A DNA stretch of 64,000 nt from DAHUXT01 sp036273675 (GCA_036273675.1 DASUHD010000088.1:62001-126000); one strand, 5' to 3'. Positions 8,859-16,564 are shown, counted from the first letter of the stretch. Made by a program: numbers and translations. The notes: generated from the letters alone by a model not told the origin.

Positions 8859-9563
8859 TTACTGCGCCGAACAGACCGCCACATAGGGCAGCCGCAGCAC
8901 GCGCGTCCCCACATCAGGGCGCTCGACATGCTGATTCAGCTTACCAGTGTCCACGGTGACGTTGCCGCTGCCATCGAACGACATCGTAAAGCGGTCCAGA
9001 CTGCGCGGCGCCGGGCCATCGATATACTCGCCATCGATGTTGTAGTGCGAGCCATGGCATGGGCATTTGAAGCTGTTGCAGTCGTCGCGGAATGGCACCT
9101 TGCAGCCCAGATGCACGCAGACCTGATAGAGCGCCAGCCAGAAGGTGTCACCTTCTTTGAGCCAGTCCTGCGCCTCCATTGAATTGTCCAGCGCGACCCC
9201 AGACTGGAGGAACTGTGTGGAGCCGCCAGACTTGAGGTGCATGATATAGGACTTCGCGCTCGATTCGTAGAACATGCCCTTCTGGTCGAGCAGCATGTCC
9301 TTTTGTTCGGCGGGGATATAGACCGCTTTGTTCTTGAGCGTGATCAGCGCGCCAAACTGCCCTTCCAGATTGGGGTACAGCATCATCAGCGAGCCGAGAC
9401 CGGCCATGGCGCCGACGATACCAAGGCTCACGCCGGTGGCGCGCCGCAACATCTGGCGCCGACTGATGCCGCGCTTGGCGACCTGCGCCGACTCAGCGCC
9501 GCCGCCGGTCAGCACCTCGTATTCCTGTGGTGTCCGTGTCGTGTCATCGTACCTTGTGCTCAT
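8859..9563 (-). CDS. qcrA: Rieske 2Fe-2S protein of the cytochrome bc complex, 234 aa
   Basis: The Rieske cluster motifs are intact: CVHLGC at residues 149-154 (ligands C149 and H151) and CPCHGS at 167-172 (C167 and H170), with C154 and C169 free for the disulfide. A Tat-type signal/anchor is visible: SRRQMLRRA (R35-R36) followed by a hydrophobic stretch to about residue 63. The cytoplasmic head of about 33 residues before the twin Arg is longer than usual. The start is supported by TGAGGAA upstream. It sits between the subunit IV gene and the cytochrome c-cupredoxin gene on the same strand. TatA and TatC are encoded at 26.4-27.5 kb. Confidence 0.93.
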   Translation of the reverse strand: MSTRYDDTTRTPQEYEVLTGGGAESAQVAKRGISRRQMLRRATGVSLGIVGAMAGLGSLMMLYPNLEGQFGALITLKNKAVYIPAEQKDMLLDQKGMFYESSAKSYIMHLKSGGSTQFLQSGVALDNSMEAQDWLKEGDTFWLALYQVCVHLGCKVPFRDDCNSFKCPCHGSHYNIDGEYIDGPAPRSLDRFTMSFDGSGNVTVDTGKLNQHVERPDVGTRVLRLPYVAVCSAQ

Positions 9564-9626
9564 CGCGATTTCCTCAGTCTCGTAGCGCCGACTCGCACGC
9601 GCGCCAGGATCAGGTGAACTAGTGGC

Positions 9627-10190
9627 TTACAGGTCAAAGAAGACACCCTGCCAGGGCCAGATCCACTGCCAGCCAGAACCGCGGAAGAAACTGCCCGCGA
9701 GTGTCACGACGGCAAAGAAGACCGCAAAGATCGTAAAGAGCGCAATGGAGAGCTTCCGGTCCTCGAAGGCACGGCTGGGGTTGCGATCAACATAGGGCAG
9801 GATGGCCAGCCCCACCAGCACAAAGCCCGGAATCAGCACGCCTGCCACCGTCGGCGGGAAGTAGTGCAGAATTTCTTGCAGACCCAGGAAGTACCATGGC
9901 GCCTTCGCCGGGTTTGGCGTCAGGTTCGGGTTCGCGTGCTCGCGGAGCGGCGCGTTGATGGCAAGGGAGGTGAGCGTCAGCACCATCGTCATGATGAGGG
10001 CGGCGAGAAATTCGCGCACCAGCAGATGCGGCCAGACGAAGACCGAATCTTCGAGCTGCTTCTCAACCCGGGTAACTGCCTCCTGCTTGACCACCGCCAG
10101 CGTGCGATACCGCTTCTGCGTCGCTCCGGCTGCCCCATTCCCATTTGTGCCATTCTCGGTGCGAGTCGGGCGTGGCTCGGTTGTTGCCAT
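9627..10190 (-). CDS. Cytochrome b C-terminal domain/subunit IV of the bc complex, 187 aa
   Basis: Split-type cytochrome b C-terminal half, equivalent to PetD. After a polar N-terminus of about 55 residues come VFVWPHLLVREFLAALIM and the conserved NPAKAPWYFLGLQE, which matches the PEWY-region position of quinol-binding subunit IV (here KAPWYFLGLQE). Three hydrophobic segments follow. AAGGAG just upstream of the ATG at 10190 fixes the start, although the frame is open to 10208. It is 66 bp downstream of the cytochrome b gene and 63 bp upstream of the Rieske gene, in one operon. Confidence 0.9.
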   Translation of the reverse strand: MATTEPRPTRTENGTNGNGAAGATQKRYRTLAVVKQEAVTRVEKQLEDSVFVWPHLLVREFLAALIMTMVLTLTSLAINAPLREHANPNLTPNPAKAPWYFLGLQEILHYFPPTVAGVLIPGFVLVGLAILPYVDRNPSRAFEDRKLSIALFTIFAVFFAVVTLAGSFFRGSGWQWIWPWQGVFFDL

Positions 10191-10256
10191 CGGTTTCTCC
10201 TTCAGCATGCGCCGCCTGACCCCGTGTGGGGCAGACGGCTCCGGGCTGATACGCGA

Positions 10257-11084
10257 TTAGTTGAGTGAACCCGCGTGTGTTGGCTGCGCGGCTGCGGCCT
10301 GCTCGGCGCGCGCTGCCTCGATCTCGCGCTTCGAGGGCGGCGGTGGGCCAGCTTCTCCACCATCCTTGCGGATGCGCCAAAAGTGGACGGCCATCAAGAC
10401 CGCGCCGACAAGCGGCAGGCCAATCACGTGCAATGTATAGAAGCGAATGAGCGTCGGCTGGCCAACACCCACCGGCTGACCAGTCAGGATGTTGTGGGCT
10501 TGCGCGCCAAGCAACGGCGCGTAGCTGGCCATGTTCGAGCCGACAGTGATCGCCCAGTACCCAATCTGGTCCCAGGGCAGCAGGTAGCCAGTGAAGCTGA
10601 GCAGCAGGGTCGTCAGGAAGAGTACGACGCCGATCACCCAGTTGAACTCGCGTGGCGGCTTATAGGCGCCATGGTAAAACACGCGAATCATGTGCAGCGT
10701 GACCGTGACGACCATCAGGTGGGCCGCCCAGCGATGCATGTTGCGCACCAGCTGGCCAAACATAATGGCGCTGTTGATCTGCTGGATGTCGGAGTAGGCG
10801 ACGCTCTGCTCGGGCACGAAGTAGAACATCAAGAAGACGCCCGTGATCGTCAGCACCAGGAAGAGGAAGAAGGAGAGACCCCCCAGACACCAGGTGTAGG
10901 TGACCTTCATCGCCTTGCGGCTGACCTTGACCGGATGCAGGTGGAGGAAGACGTTCCCCATCATCACCAGGGACTGATTGAGGGGGGTATCTGGATAGCC
11001 GTGCCGGAAGATGGACCGCCAGATCTGGCTCTCCGTGACGGAGTTCCAAACCCGATCCAGCAGACCCCGATTCATTGTGCTCAC
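10257..11084 (-). CDS. Cytochrome b N-terminal subunit of the bc complex, 275 aa
   Basis: Four-helix cytochrome b6-like subunit that binds two haems b. Visible signatures: HRWAAHLMVVTVTLHMIRVF (helix B His ligands), FTGYLLPWDQIGYWA (quinol-site region) and YTLHVIGLPLVGAVLMAVHF (helix D His ligands). The likely start is GTG at 11084, since GGAGG lies about 5 bases upstream; an ATG at 11075 in the same frame is possible. The C-terminus is Ala/Glu-rich. First gene of the five-gene minus-strand respiratory cluster. Confidence 0.93.
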   Translation of the reverse strand: MSTMNRGLLDRVWNSVTESQIWRSIFRHGYPDTPLNQSLVMMGNVFLHLHPVKVSRKAMKVTYTWCLGGLSFFLFLVLTITGVFLMFYFVPEQSVAYSDIQQINSAIMFGQLVRNMHRWAAHLMVVTVTLHMIRVFYHGAYKPPREFNWVIGVVLFLTTLLLSFTGYLLPWDQIGYWAITVGSNMASYAPLLGAQAHNILTGQPVGVGQPTLIRFYTLHVIGLPLVGAVLMAVHFWRIRKDGGEAGPPPPSKREIEAARAEQAAAAQPTHAGSLN

Positions 11085-11700
11085 ACTGCCTCCTCACGGT
11101 CGCGCCAGCGCGCGGTTTCAGGATGAAGTAGCTGGGCCGAACCGGAAAGGCTCGACAGAGCTTCCCACTCAGCCGGGTGACGATAACGAAATACCTGTGA
11201 CGATTGCAATACTGCGCGCTATTTTAGTCCGACTTGGACGAGCGTGCCATGCCAACGCCCAAAGATACCAGCCAGCTCATGCCAGGTTATGCCAGGTTAT
11301 GGCTGATATCCAGCAATGCTGGAAAGGCACAGGCTATCATACCAGTTTCGCCGGGCGCGCGCAACGCCCATTCTTACACTCCGTGACCAGCCGATTCGCG
11401 TTGTTTCGCGCTATTCTGTTGCTGTTCAAGACGAACGGCGACCGCGCGAGGATGCAGCGCGGAGAAAAGTCGGAGCGGTAGCCTATGCCCGGCGCGGGCG
11501 CGGCGAGCCAAAATGAGGCAGCCCGCGAGCGCATCGGATGGCTGTTCTGCTACTGGCATACCTAAAAGTGTACCTGATTCACCGGAGTGGGGCTATCAGG
11601 TATATACCTGATTTTTCTCGGCACACTCGCTGATCGTGTGGGATGCGGCCATCAGCGTTATCATCAAAGCAGATAAGGCGGCGAGGGGGGCGTGATCGCA
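11085..11700. other. 616-bp intergenic region upstream of the GNAT and cytochrome b genes
   Basis: Divergent spacer holding no credible gene. It contains a perfect 10-bp tandem duplication (ATGCCAGGTT twice, about 11279-11298) and, near the GNAT gene, the palindrome and half-sites listed separately. The promoter of the cytochrome cluster must lie in its left part but no clear -35/-10 pair is visible. Confidence 0.6.
11558..11612. promoter_or_regulatory. Operator-like 18-bp palindrome plus TACCTGAT half-sites
   Basis: A perfect 18-bp palindrome, ATCAGGTATATACCTGAT, occupies 11595-11612. The same half-site TACCTGAT occurs once more at 11571-11578, and a weaker ATACCT lies at about 11558. They are 90-145 bp upstream of the GNAT gene. 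This looks like a dimeric repressor site with an accessory half-site; the protein that reads it is unknown. Confidence 0.55.
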
Positions 11701-12369
11701 ATGGAGAGTGACAACCTCATGGGCCTTGTGCGTCTCAGAATACCGGACGTGAGCCGCATTGCCGCGCTCTTCGCCCGCGCGTTCCAGGATGATCCGCTGA
11801 TGTGTTACGCCATCCCCGCCGTACGGCAACGTCGCCGCCTGCTGCCGTGGCTGATGGGCCTGAATGCGCGCTACGGCTGCCGCTATGGCGAGGTCTATTG
11901 CACCCCGGAATATACCGGCGCCGCGATCTGGCTCCCACCAGGCCAGACCGCGTACACGCTCTGGCGGATGCTGCGCGCGGGCATGTTTGTCGCGCCGCTC
12001 AGGTTGTCCTGGCCGATGCTGCGACGGCTGGCGACGGTGGAAAGCCGCGCGCAGGCGCTGCACGAGCGCTATGCGCCGGGGCCACACTGGTATCTCGCAC
12101 AGATCGGCGTCGAACCAGCATTCCAGCGCCAGGGGATTGCCTCGCGCCTGCTACGGCCAATGCTAGCGCGGGCAGATGCGGCGGGGCTGCCCTGCTACCT
12201 GGAGACCGAGAATCCGGCGAATATCACGATCTACCAGCGCTACGGCTTCCAGGTCGTCGCCGAGGATGCCGTACCCGCTGGGCCGCACATCTGGGCGATG
12301 GTGCGGCAGACATCACCGGACCTCGCCCCCGGCCCCTCTCCCACAGGGAGAGGGGAGCCAGAACGTTGA
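11701..12369 (+). CDS. GNAT-family N-acetyltransferase, 222 aa
   Basis: Transfers an acetyl group from acetyl-CoA to an unknown amine. The acetyl-CoA loop is VEPAFQRQGIASRLLRPML (Q-R-Q-G-x-A), followed by LETENPANITIYQRYGFQV, the usual final motif of GNAT enzymes. GTG at 11692 is in frame, but GAGGGG at 11685-11690 is better spaced for the ATG at 11701. The last residues (SPDLAPGPSPTGRGEPER) are encoded by a GC-rich hairpin, so the natural C-terminus has probably been extended by this insertion or by loss of an older stop. Converges on aspS. Confidence 0.8.
   Translation: MESDNLMGLVRLRIPDVSRIAALFARAFQDDPLMCYAIPAVRQRRRLLPWLMGLNARYGCRYGEVYCTPEYTGAAIWLPPGQTAYTLWRMLRAGMFVAPLRLSWPMLRRLATVESRAQALHERYAPGPHWYLAQIGVEPAFQRQGIASRLLRPMLARADAAGLPCYLETENPANITIYQRYGFQVVAEDAVPAGPHIWAMVRQTSPDLAPGPSPTGRGEPER
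12331..12357 (+). terminator. GC hairpin at the 3' end of the GNAT gene
   Basis: Perfect stem CCCCTCTCCC / GGGAGAGGGG around a three-base loop (12333-12355), within the last codons of the GNAT frame. It resembles the mobile 'LAPGPSPTGRG' hairpins common at gene ends in many genomes. No T-tract follows, so termination is uncertain. Confidence 0.45.
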
Positions 12370-12436
12370 CCACCAATATCTCCTTTCGCTGGCTTCCCCT
12401 CCACTACTAGAGGAGGAGGGAGAGGTCCAGTATAGC

Positions 12437-13780
12437 CTACGGCCTCAGGCGGGTCAGGTCGCGTGGGAAGAGCGTCGCCAGCTTGACTGAGGGCAAGCCG
12501 GTCAGCTGCATCAGCAGGCGCTCCAGCCCGATGGCGAAACCACCATGCGGCGGCATGCCATAGCGGAAGGCCTCCAGGTAGTCGCGGAATGGCTCCGGCG
12601 AGATGCCGCGCTCGGCCAGCGCCGCCAGGTAGTCTTCGTAGCGATGGAGCCGCTGCCCGCCGGTCATCAACTCCGTCCCACGGAAGAGCAGGTCCGCCGA
12701 GTTGGAGTATTCCGGGCGCGCGGGATCGGGATGGGTATAGAAGGGCCGTTTGCGCATCGGATAGCCCGTGACGAAGAGGAAGTCGCTGCCGTGCTCGGCG
12801 CGCGCCCACTCGCCCAGCCAGCGCTCATCCTGCGGCGAGAGGTCTGGCTCGCCGCGCACATCCACCCCATGCAGCCGGAAAATCAACCCCTGCGCCTCGG
12901 CGAAGTGGATATGCGGAATCTCGGCGGGAACCTCCGGCATGGTGACGCCCAGCAGCGCAAGCTCGACGGCATTAGCCATGCGGAACCGCTCCATCATCGC
13001 CGCCAGCACGTCGCGGGCCATCGCCATGATGGTGACATGATTCTCGATGAAGCCCATCTCCATATCCAGGCTGACGTATTCGTTGATGTGGCGGGTGGTG
13101 TCGTGCGGCTCAGCGCGAAAGACCGGGCCGACCTCGAAGACGCGCTCGAAGACACCGACCATGATTTGTTTGTAAAACTGCGGACTCTGCGCCAGATAGG
13201 CGGGGCGGCCAAAGTAATCCAGCGCGAAGACGTTAGCGCCGCCCTCGGTGGCCGACTCGACCAGCTTGGGCGACTGGATCTCGGTGAAGCCACGCGCGCT
13301 GAGGGTCTCGCGGAAGCTGGCCAGCGCGCTCGCTCCTAGCCGGAAGATGGCGCGGCGCGTGGGATGGCGGTTGGCGATCACGGCCTCGTCGAGCATTGTG
13401 GCCAGGCTGGCTTTCAACTCGCGCTTGCCGAGGGTGACGGGCGGCGTCTCGGTGACGGCGGTGAGCACGGTGATACGCGGCTCGCGCAGCTCGATGCCTC
13501 CGGGCGCCTGACTGGCGGTGGCAACTGTACCCTCGACCAGCAAAACGCTTTCGGGGCCAGCCTGGGCTTCGCGGAGCGGGGCCAGCGCTTCATCGCTGGC
13601 GACGACCTGAACGATGCCCCAGCCATCGCGCAGGATAAGAAAGCTGATCCCACCGAGGCGGCGCAGCGCATGGAGCCAGCCCGCCACCTGGATGCGCTGT
13701 CCAACATGCGCGGCGACCTCGATGGAGCGAATACGCCCGCCCGCTGGCGCTGAGGCCGACGATAAACGTGTGGAAGCCAT
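12437..13780 (-). CDS. aspS: Aspartyl-tRNA synthetase, archaeal/non-discriminating type, 447 aa
   Basis: Class IIb synthetase. The N-terminal OB-fold (about 20-120: VGQRIQVAGWLHALRRLGG) is followed by a catalytic core with motif 2 in VGPVFRAEPHDTTRHINEYVSLDMEMGF and motif 3 in GFAIGLERLLMQLTGLP, ending in LFPRDLTRLRP. The short length and the FRAE.h.TTRH.NE.. signature indicate the archaeal-type AspRS, which often also charges tRNA(Asn) for GatCAB conversion. The bacterial-type GAD insertion is absent. AGGAGT upstream of the ATG at 13780 sets the start. A T-box leader and an Asp-rich mini-ORF lie upstream on the same strand, so expression should respond to uncharged tRNA. Confidence 0.9.
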   Translation of the reverse strand: MASTRLSSASAPAGGRIRSIEVAAHVGQRIQVAGWLHALRRLGGISFLILRDGWGIVQVVASDEALAPLREAQAGPESVLLVEGTVATASQAPGGIELREPRITVLTAVTETPPVTLGKRELKASLATMLDEAVIANRHPTRRAIFRLGASALASFRETLSARGFTEIQSPKLVESATEGGANVFALDYFGRPAYLAQSPQFYKQIMVGVFERVFEVGPVFRAEPHDTTRHINEYVSLDMEMGFIENHVTIMAMARDVLAAMMERFRMANAVELALLGVTMPEVPAEIPHIHFAEAQGLIFRLHGVDVRGEPDLSPQDERWLGEWARAEHGSDFLFVTGYPMRKRPFYTHPDPARPEYSNSADLLFRGTELMTGGQRLHRYEDYLAALAERGISPEPFRDYLEAFRYGMPPHGGFAIGLERLLMQLTGLPSVKLATLFPRDLTRLRP

Positions 13781-13789
13781 GAGAAATAC

Positions 13790-13855
13790 TCCTGTTGGGT
13801 GTTATCGGTGGCCTGCCGTGCGTATTCGTCTTGGGAAGGACGCCCTGGCAGGCCA
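13790..13855 (-). promoter_or_regulatory. Long-loop hairpin in the aspS 5' untranslated region
   Basis: On the minus strand TGGCCTGCC pairs perfectly with GGCAGGCCA about 29 bases later, between the Asp-rich mini-ORF and the aspS ribosome-binding site. It has no U-run, so it is not a normal terminator; it could form or disappear depending on ribosome position on the mini-ORF. The function is a guess. Confidence 0.35.
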
Positions 13856-13876
13856 GCCACACAGGCGTAGTATCTC

Positions 13877-13927
13877 TCAGGCGTCTTCCCCCGGATTGGC
13901 GTCCCCGGTATCGTCGTCGTCATCCAT
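13877..13927 (-). CDS. Asp-rich leader mini-ORF upstream of aspS, 16 aa
   Basis: Reading the minus strand from the ATG at 13927 gives MDDDDDTGDANPGEDA and a TGA: seven Asp, one Asn and one Glu in 16 residues, with five Asp codons in a row after the start. GAGAGG about six bases upstream is a plausible ribosome-binding site. It lies between the T-box terminator and aspS. In amino-acid attenuation systems such runs of the cognate residue sense charged-tRNA supply; here the residue matches the enzyme's own substrate. Translation is not proven and a GAC microsatellite is the null explanation. Confidence 0.5.
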   Translation of the reverse strand: MDDDDDTGDANPGEDA

Positions 13928-13956
13928 CGCAAACCTCTCCCTCATAGCGCGCATAC

Positions 13957-13995
13957 AAAAAGCCCCCGTCCTCAGCATTTTGGAGGACGAGGGCT
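13957..13995 (-). terminator. Intrinsic terminator of the aspS T-box leader
   Basis: On the minus strand, AGCCCTCGTCCTCC ... GGACGGGGGCT with a short AT-rich loop is followed by TTTTTG. It directly follows the T-box antiterminator sequence (14008-14022), the classic mutually exclusive arrangement. Confidence 0.85.
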
Positions 13996-14290
13996 AACGC
14001 GCCGACTCGTGGTGCCACCACCATTCGCCTCGCTTCGTATTGTTGGTATAAGCGAGGCCTCTGTTGGCCAGCCATGGCGACGATGTCGCGCAACGTGCCA
14101 TGCTGACTGTTCGCGCGCTAACGGGCGCATCCCGACGACGGCTACGTAGCGCGCTTGCGCTTGTAAGCGATCCGCGCGTTCACCGTGTGGCTCCGGGAGG
14201 TCTGTCGGGCTGGCCAACGGCGGCGCTCGCAGCATGCGCGCCGCTCTCTGTATCGCAGGCGACAACCGGACGATTCCCATCACAGCCGTA
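13957..14290 (-). promoter_or_regulatory. T-box leader (tRNA-sensing) upstream of aspS
   Basis: The minus strand shows, in order: CAGAGAGCGG ... TGCTGCGAGCGCC at 14220-14251, matching the conserved AGAGAG/GGUG-type distal part of Stem I; CTCCCGGAGC at about 14190, matching the conserved 3' side; the T-box sequence GGTGGTGGCACCACG at 14008-14022, which pairs with the uncharged tRNA acceptor end; and the intrinsic terminator at 13957-13995. Uncharged tRNA would stabilise the antiterminator and switch on aspS. The specifier codon is not certain by eye; GGTGAACGCG at about 14180 contains AAC (Asn), a candidate. The 5' boundary is approximate. Confidence 0.85.
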
Positions 14291-14388
14291 CCAGGTACGA
14301 ACTGTATCACACGGCGCAAGGGCTATCAAGTAGGACCGGTCGCATGTTGGGCGGCGAGTTGGCAAGTGAAAAGGGAGGGATGCATACC

Positions 14389-14754
14389 ATGAGATTGTTC
14401 TGGATTCTCGTGCGATGGGGGCTTAATGCCCTTGCGCTGATTCTCGTCGCGTGGCTGCTGAGCGGCATTCAGGTTACCTGGGGAGCGGCGATCATCGCGG
14501 CGCTGGTGATTGGCGTGCTCAACGCGGTGGTTGGGCCAATCCTCAAGATACTCACGTTTCCGATCACCATCGTGACGCTCGGCCTCTTCCTGCTGGTTAT
14601 CAACGCCTTCCTGTTCTGGATTGCATCGGCGGTCGTGCCGGGATTCTCGGTCAACGGCTTCTGGACAGTGGTGATCGGCTCGATCCTCTATTCGATCTTC
14701 ACCACGATCATCGCGCGTTTCGTCGAGGGCCGTGAAAAGGCCGCCAATCGATAG
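14389..14754 (+). CDS. Phage holin family 4-type small membrane protein, 121 aa
   Basis: Four hydrophobic segments over nearly the whole length: about 4-25, 28-50 (with GVLNAVVGPILKILTFPI), 55-78 and 90-112. The NAxVxPILKxLTxPITxxTLGLFxxxIN pattern is that of the widespread bacterial 'holin superfamily IV' (pfam04020-like) proteins, which are chromosomal and usually not phage-linked. AAGGGAGGG at 14371-14379 is ideally spaced for the ATG at 14389, although an ATG at 14380 is in frame. The role is unknown; no lysin gene is nearby. Confidence 0.85.
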   Translation: MRLFWILVRWGLNALALILVAWLLSGIQVTWGAAIIAALVIGVLNAVVGPILKILTFPITIVTLGLFLLVINAFLFWIASAVVPGFSVNGFWTVVIGSILYSIFTTIIARFVEGREKAANR

Positions 14755-14760
14755 CCAGAT

Positions 14761-14793
14761 AACGCCTCTCTCGGCCATCAAGAGGGGCGTCTG
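14761..14793 (+). terminator. Hairpin after the holin-like gene
   Basis: ACGCCTCTC / AAGAGGGGCGT with a loop of about 10 bases starts 7 bp after the stop. The following bases are only partly T-rich, so it is a moderate candidate. Confidence 0.5.
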
Positions 14794-14926
14794 CCTGTTT
14801 CAACGGCATGTTTTGTGCTGAGGATGTGATGGTGCGGTGGGTGAAGCAATCATCCGCCCGCCACCACGAACGAGAATGGAATGGACTGGCAAGCGGCGTG
14901 AATAATCCTGTTGAGAAAGGAATGTC

Positions 14927-15493
14927 ATGACGACGCAGACGACACACCACGCGACCCGAACGCAGACCAATGGCCATGTGAAGACGTTTCCTGCGGCGAA
15001 ACAACTGGCCACCAAAACTGACCTGACCGCCCAGGAAACGCAGGCGATCACCGAGGCGCTCAATCCGCTCATCGCGGACGCGTTTGCCCTCTATGTGAAG
15101 ACCAAGAACTTCCACTGGCATCTCTCTGGCTCGCACTTCCGCGACTATCACCTGCTCTTCGACGAGCACGCCGAGGCGATTTTCTCCTCGATAGACATCC
15201 TGGCGGAGCGCGTGCGCCGGGTGGGTGGCACGACGATCCGCAGCATCAGCCATATCAGCGAGCTGCAAACCATCGAGGATGATAACAATGAGTTCGTCAC
15301 TCCCGGCCAGATGGCGCGCCGCCTGATGGACGACAACGCGCATATAGCCAAGATGCAGCGAGCCGCCCACGAGGTCTGTGACAAGAACCGCGACTACGCG
15401 ACGGCCAGCGAGCTAGAGGTCATCATCGACCAGACCGAGCGCCGCACGTGGTTCCTCTTTGAGGTCTGCCAGGGCATGGATAACACCGACTAG
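14927..15493 (+). CDS. dps: Dps-family DNA-protecting ferritin-like protein, 188 aa
   Basis: Stores iron and oxidises Fe(II) with peroxide in a 12-mer, protecting DNA. The Dps ferroxidase site is visible as NFHWHLSGSHFRDYHLLFDEH (the first W.H ligands) and AEAIFSSIDILAERVR (acidic ligands). A flexible, basic N-terminal tail of about 30 residues (MTTQTTHHATRTQTNGHVK) could bind DNA. AGAAAGGA lies upstream of the ATG. A strong intrinsic terminator follows the stop, so the gene is monocistronic. Confidence 0.92.
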   Translation: MTTQTTHHATRTQTNGHVKTFPAAKQLATKTDLTAQETQAITEALNPLIADAFALYVKTKNFHWHLSGSHFRDYHLLFDEHAEAIFSSIDILAERVRRVGGTTIRSISHISELQTIEDDNNEFVTPGQMARRLMDDNAHIAKMQRAAHEVCDKNRDYATASELEVIIDQTERRTWFLFEVCQGMDNTD

Positions 15494-15518
15494 CGGAGAA
15501 GTATCCCGCTCTCCGATA

Positions 15519-15552
15519 CCCCTCCCCAGCGCCAAGGGGAGGGGCTTTCTTT
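15519..15552 (+). terminator. Intrinsic terminator of the dps-like gene
   Basis: CCCCTCCCC / GGGGAGGGG around AGCGCCAA, followed by CTTTCTTTG, 26 bp after the dps stop. Confidence 0.85.
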
Positions 15553-15632
15553 GTATGTACGAGGTGGCGAAGCGCCAGCGCTCATCCTCACAATCGGCGG
15601 CGGCTCCCTCCATACACGTTCGATTGAGTGGG

Positions 15633-16280
15633 TCATCCGTCGGCCTGCTCCTCTGAGTCGCCAACAGCGCCGACATCCCAAAAGAATGGCAATGTGGCCA
15701 TCACGACGACATCTGGCGCGCCATCTCCCTCAGCGTCCTCGGGGAAAAGCATCGCCTCACGCGCCATTAACTCGCGCAGGCCATCCACGCGGAACTGTAG
15801 CCGCTCGCGGTCCATCTGATTGATAGATACCATCCCAACCTGTCGCTGGCTGAACAGCGTATCGAGCGTTTCGGCATCCATGCGCTCGTAGCGTTGCGCC
15901 GCCTGGCGCAGAATCTGGGAGGCTTGTAGGAACAGACTGATCAGCAGGACTTTGCGCTCCTGGGGCGTGAGGGACCGCGCGACACGTTCGACCCACTCTG
16001 GGTCGCGCGTACCCATGACCAACTCGCGCCGCACACGGTAATACTTCTCGACGTATGTTTTGCCTGGCACGGTGCGTGGCGGCTCCAGAAGCCCAAGCTT
16101 CGTGAGCACGCGCATGTGGTGGTAGAGGTTGTTGACACTCAGCCCGAGGTGGCGCGCCAGTTGGGTTGCGGTCAGTTCGCCAGCGCGGCCTAGCTCCAGG
16201 AGAATCGCGCCTCGCGTGGGGTCGCTGAACGCCTCGATGGCATTGCGCAGCAGCGGTGCGAGAGCCTCATCGTCATTCAT
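15633..16280 (-). CDS. ArsR-type winged-helix regulator, 215 aa
   Basis: N-terminal winged helix-turn-helix (about residues 13-95): FSDPTRGAILLELGRAGELTATQLARHLGLSVNNLYHHMRVLTKLGLLE, an ArsR/HTH_20-like reader with no Cys metal-binding motif. The remaining 120 residues contain a DUF-like helical part (SLTPQERKVLLISLF) probably used for dimerisation or ligand sensing. It is divergent from an MFS exporter with about 300 bp between the starts, the usual layout of a local efflux regulator. An inverted repeat at 16361-16391 is a likely target. GAGGAT is 8 bases before the ATG. Confidence 0.82.
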   Translation of the reverse strand: MNDDEALAPLLRNAIEAFSDPTRGAILLELGRAGELTATQLARHLGLSVNNLYHHMRVLTKLGLLEPPRTVPGKTYVEKYYRVRRELVMGTRDPEWVERVARSLTPQERKVLLISLFLQASQILRQAAQRYERMDAETLDTLFSQRQVGMVSINQMDRERLQFRVDGLRELMAREAMLFPEDAEGDGAPDVVVMATLPFFWDVGAVGDSEEQADG

Positions 16281-16360
16281 AGTCTCTTATCCTCCTCATT
16301 CTGCCTGCTCTGCTTATTATGCCGCAACTCCATCGAATCGAATACTATATCACCATACAT

Positions 16361-16391
16361 AGTTATATAGTAGTATAATTATGATATAACT
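16361..16391. promoter_or_regulatory. AT-rich inverted repeat with TATAAT
   Basis: AGTTATAT (16361-16368) and ATATAACT (16384-16391) form an inverted repeat around TATAAT (16374-16379). A repressor bound here would block polymerase, fitting autorepression by the adjacent ArsR-type regulator and control of the MFS gene. Confidence 0.55.
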
Positions 16392-16460
16392 ACGTGTGGC
16401 GATATACCTTTGCGCTGGGGCCGACTGAACGCTTTCATCTGGCTTATCTCCAGCGTTGGC

Positions 16461-16564
16461 GTTCCTGGCGCAACCCGCTCTTAGCCGCGGCATGCATGCC
16501 GCGAAGCTGGTCTGCTCCCAGCATTCCTACTGGGGGCCTGACGGTTTTGGTAGGCGTTCTTAAG
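16461..16564 (+). repeat. MITE-like repeat, copy 1 (nearly full length)
   Basis: Begins GTTCCTGGCGCAACCCG, has the perfect 18-bp palindrome CGCGGCATGCATGCCGCG at its core, and ends GACGGTTTTGGTAGGCGTTCTTA. The reverse complement of the end (AAGAACGCCTACCAAAACCG) resembles the start, giving imperfect terminal inverted repeats. It sits immediately before the MFS start codon. Confidence 0.75.

Noticed and set aside
14389..14754. Prophage holin
   Set aside because: The family is common in bacterial chromosomes and no lysin or structural phage gene is present.
16281..16400. AT-rich patch as a possible phage attachment or integration site
   Set aside because: No integrase, tRNA or phage genes nearby; the patch is better explained as a divergent promoter with operator.
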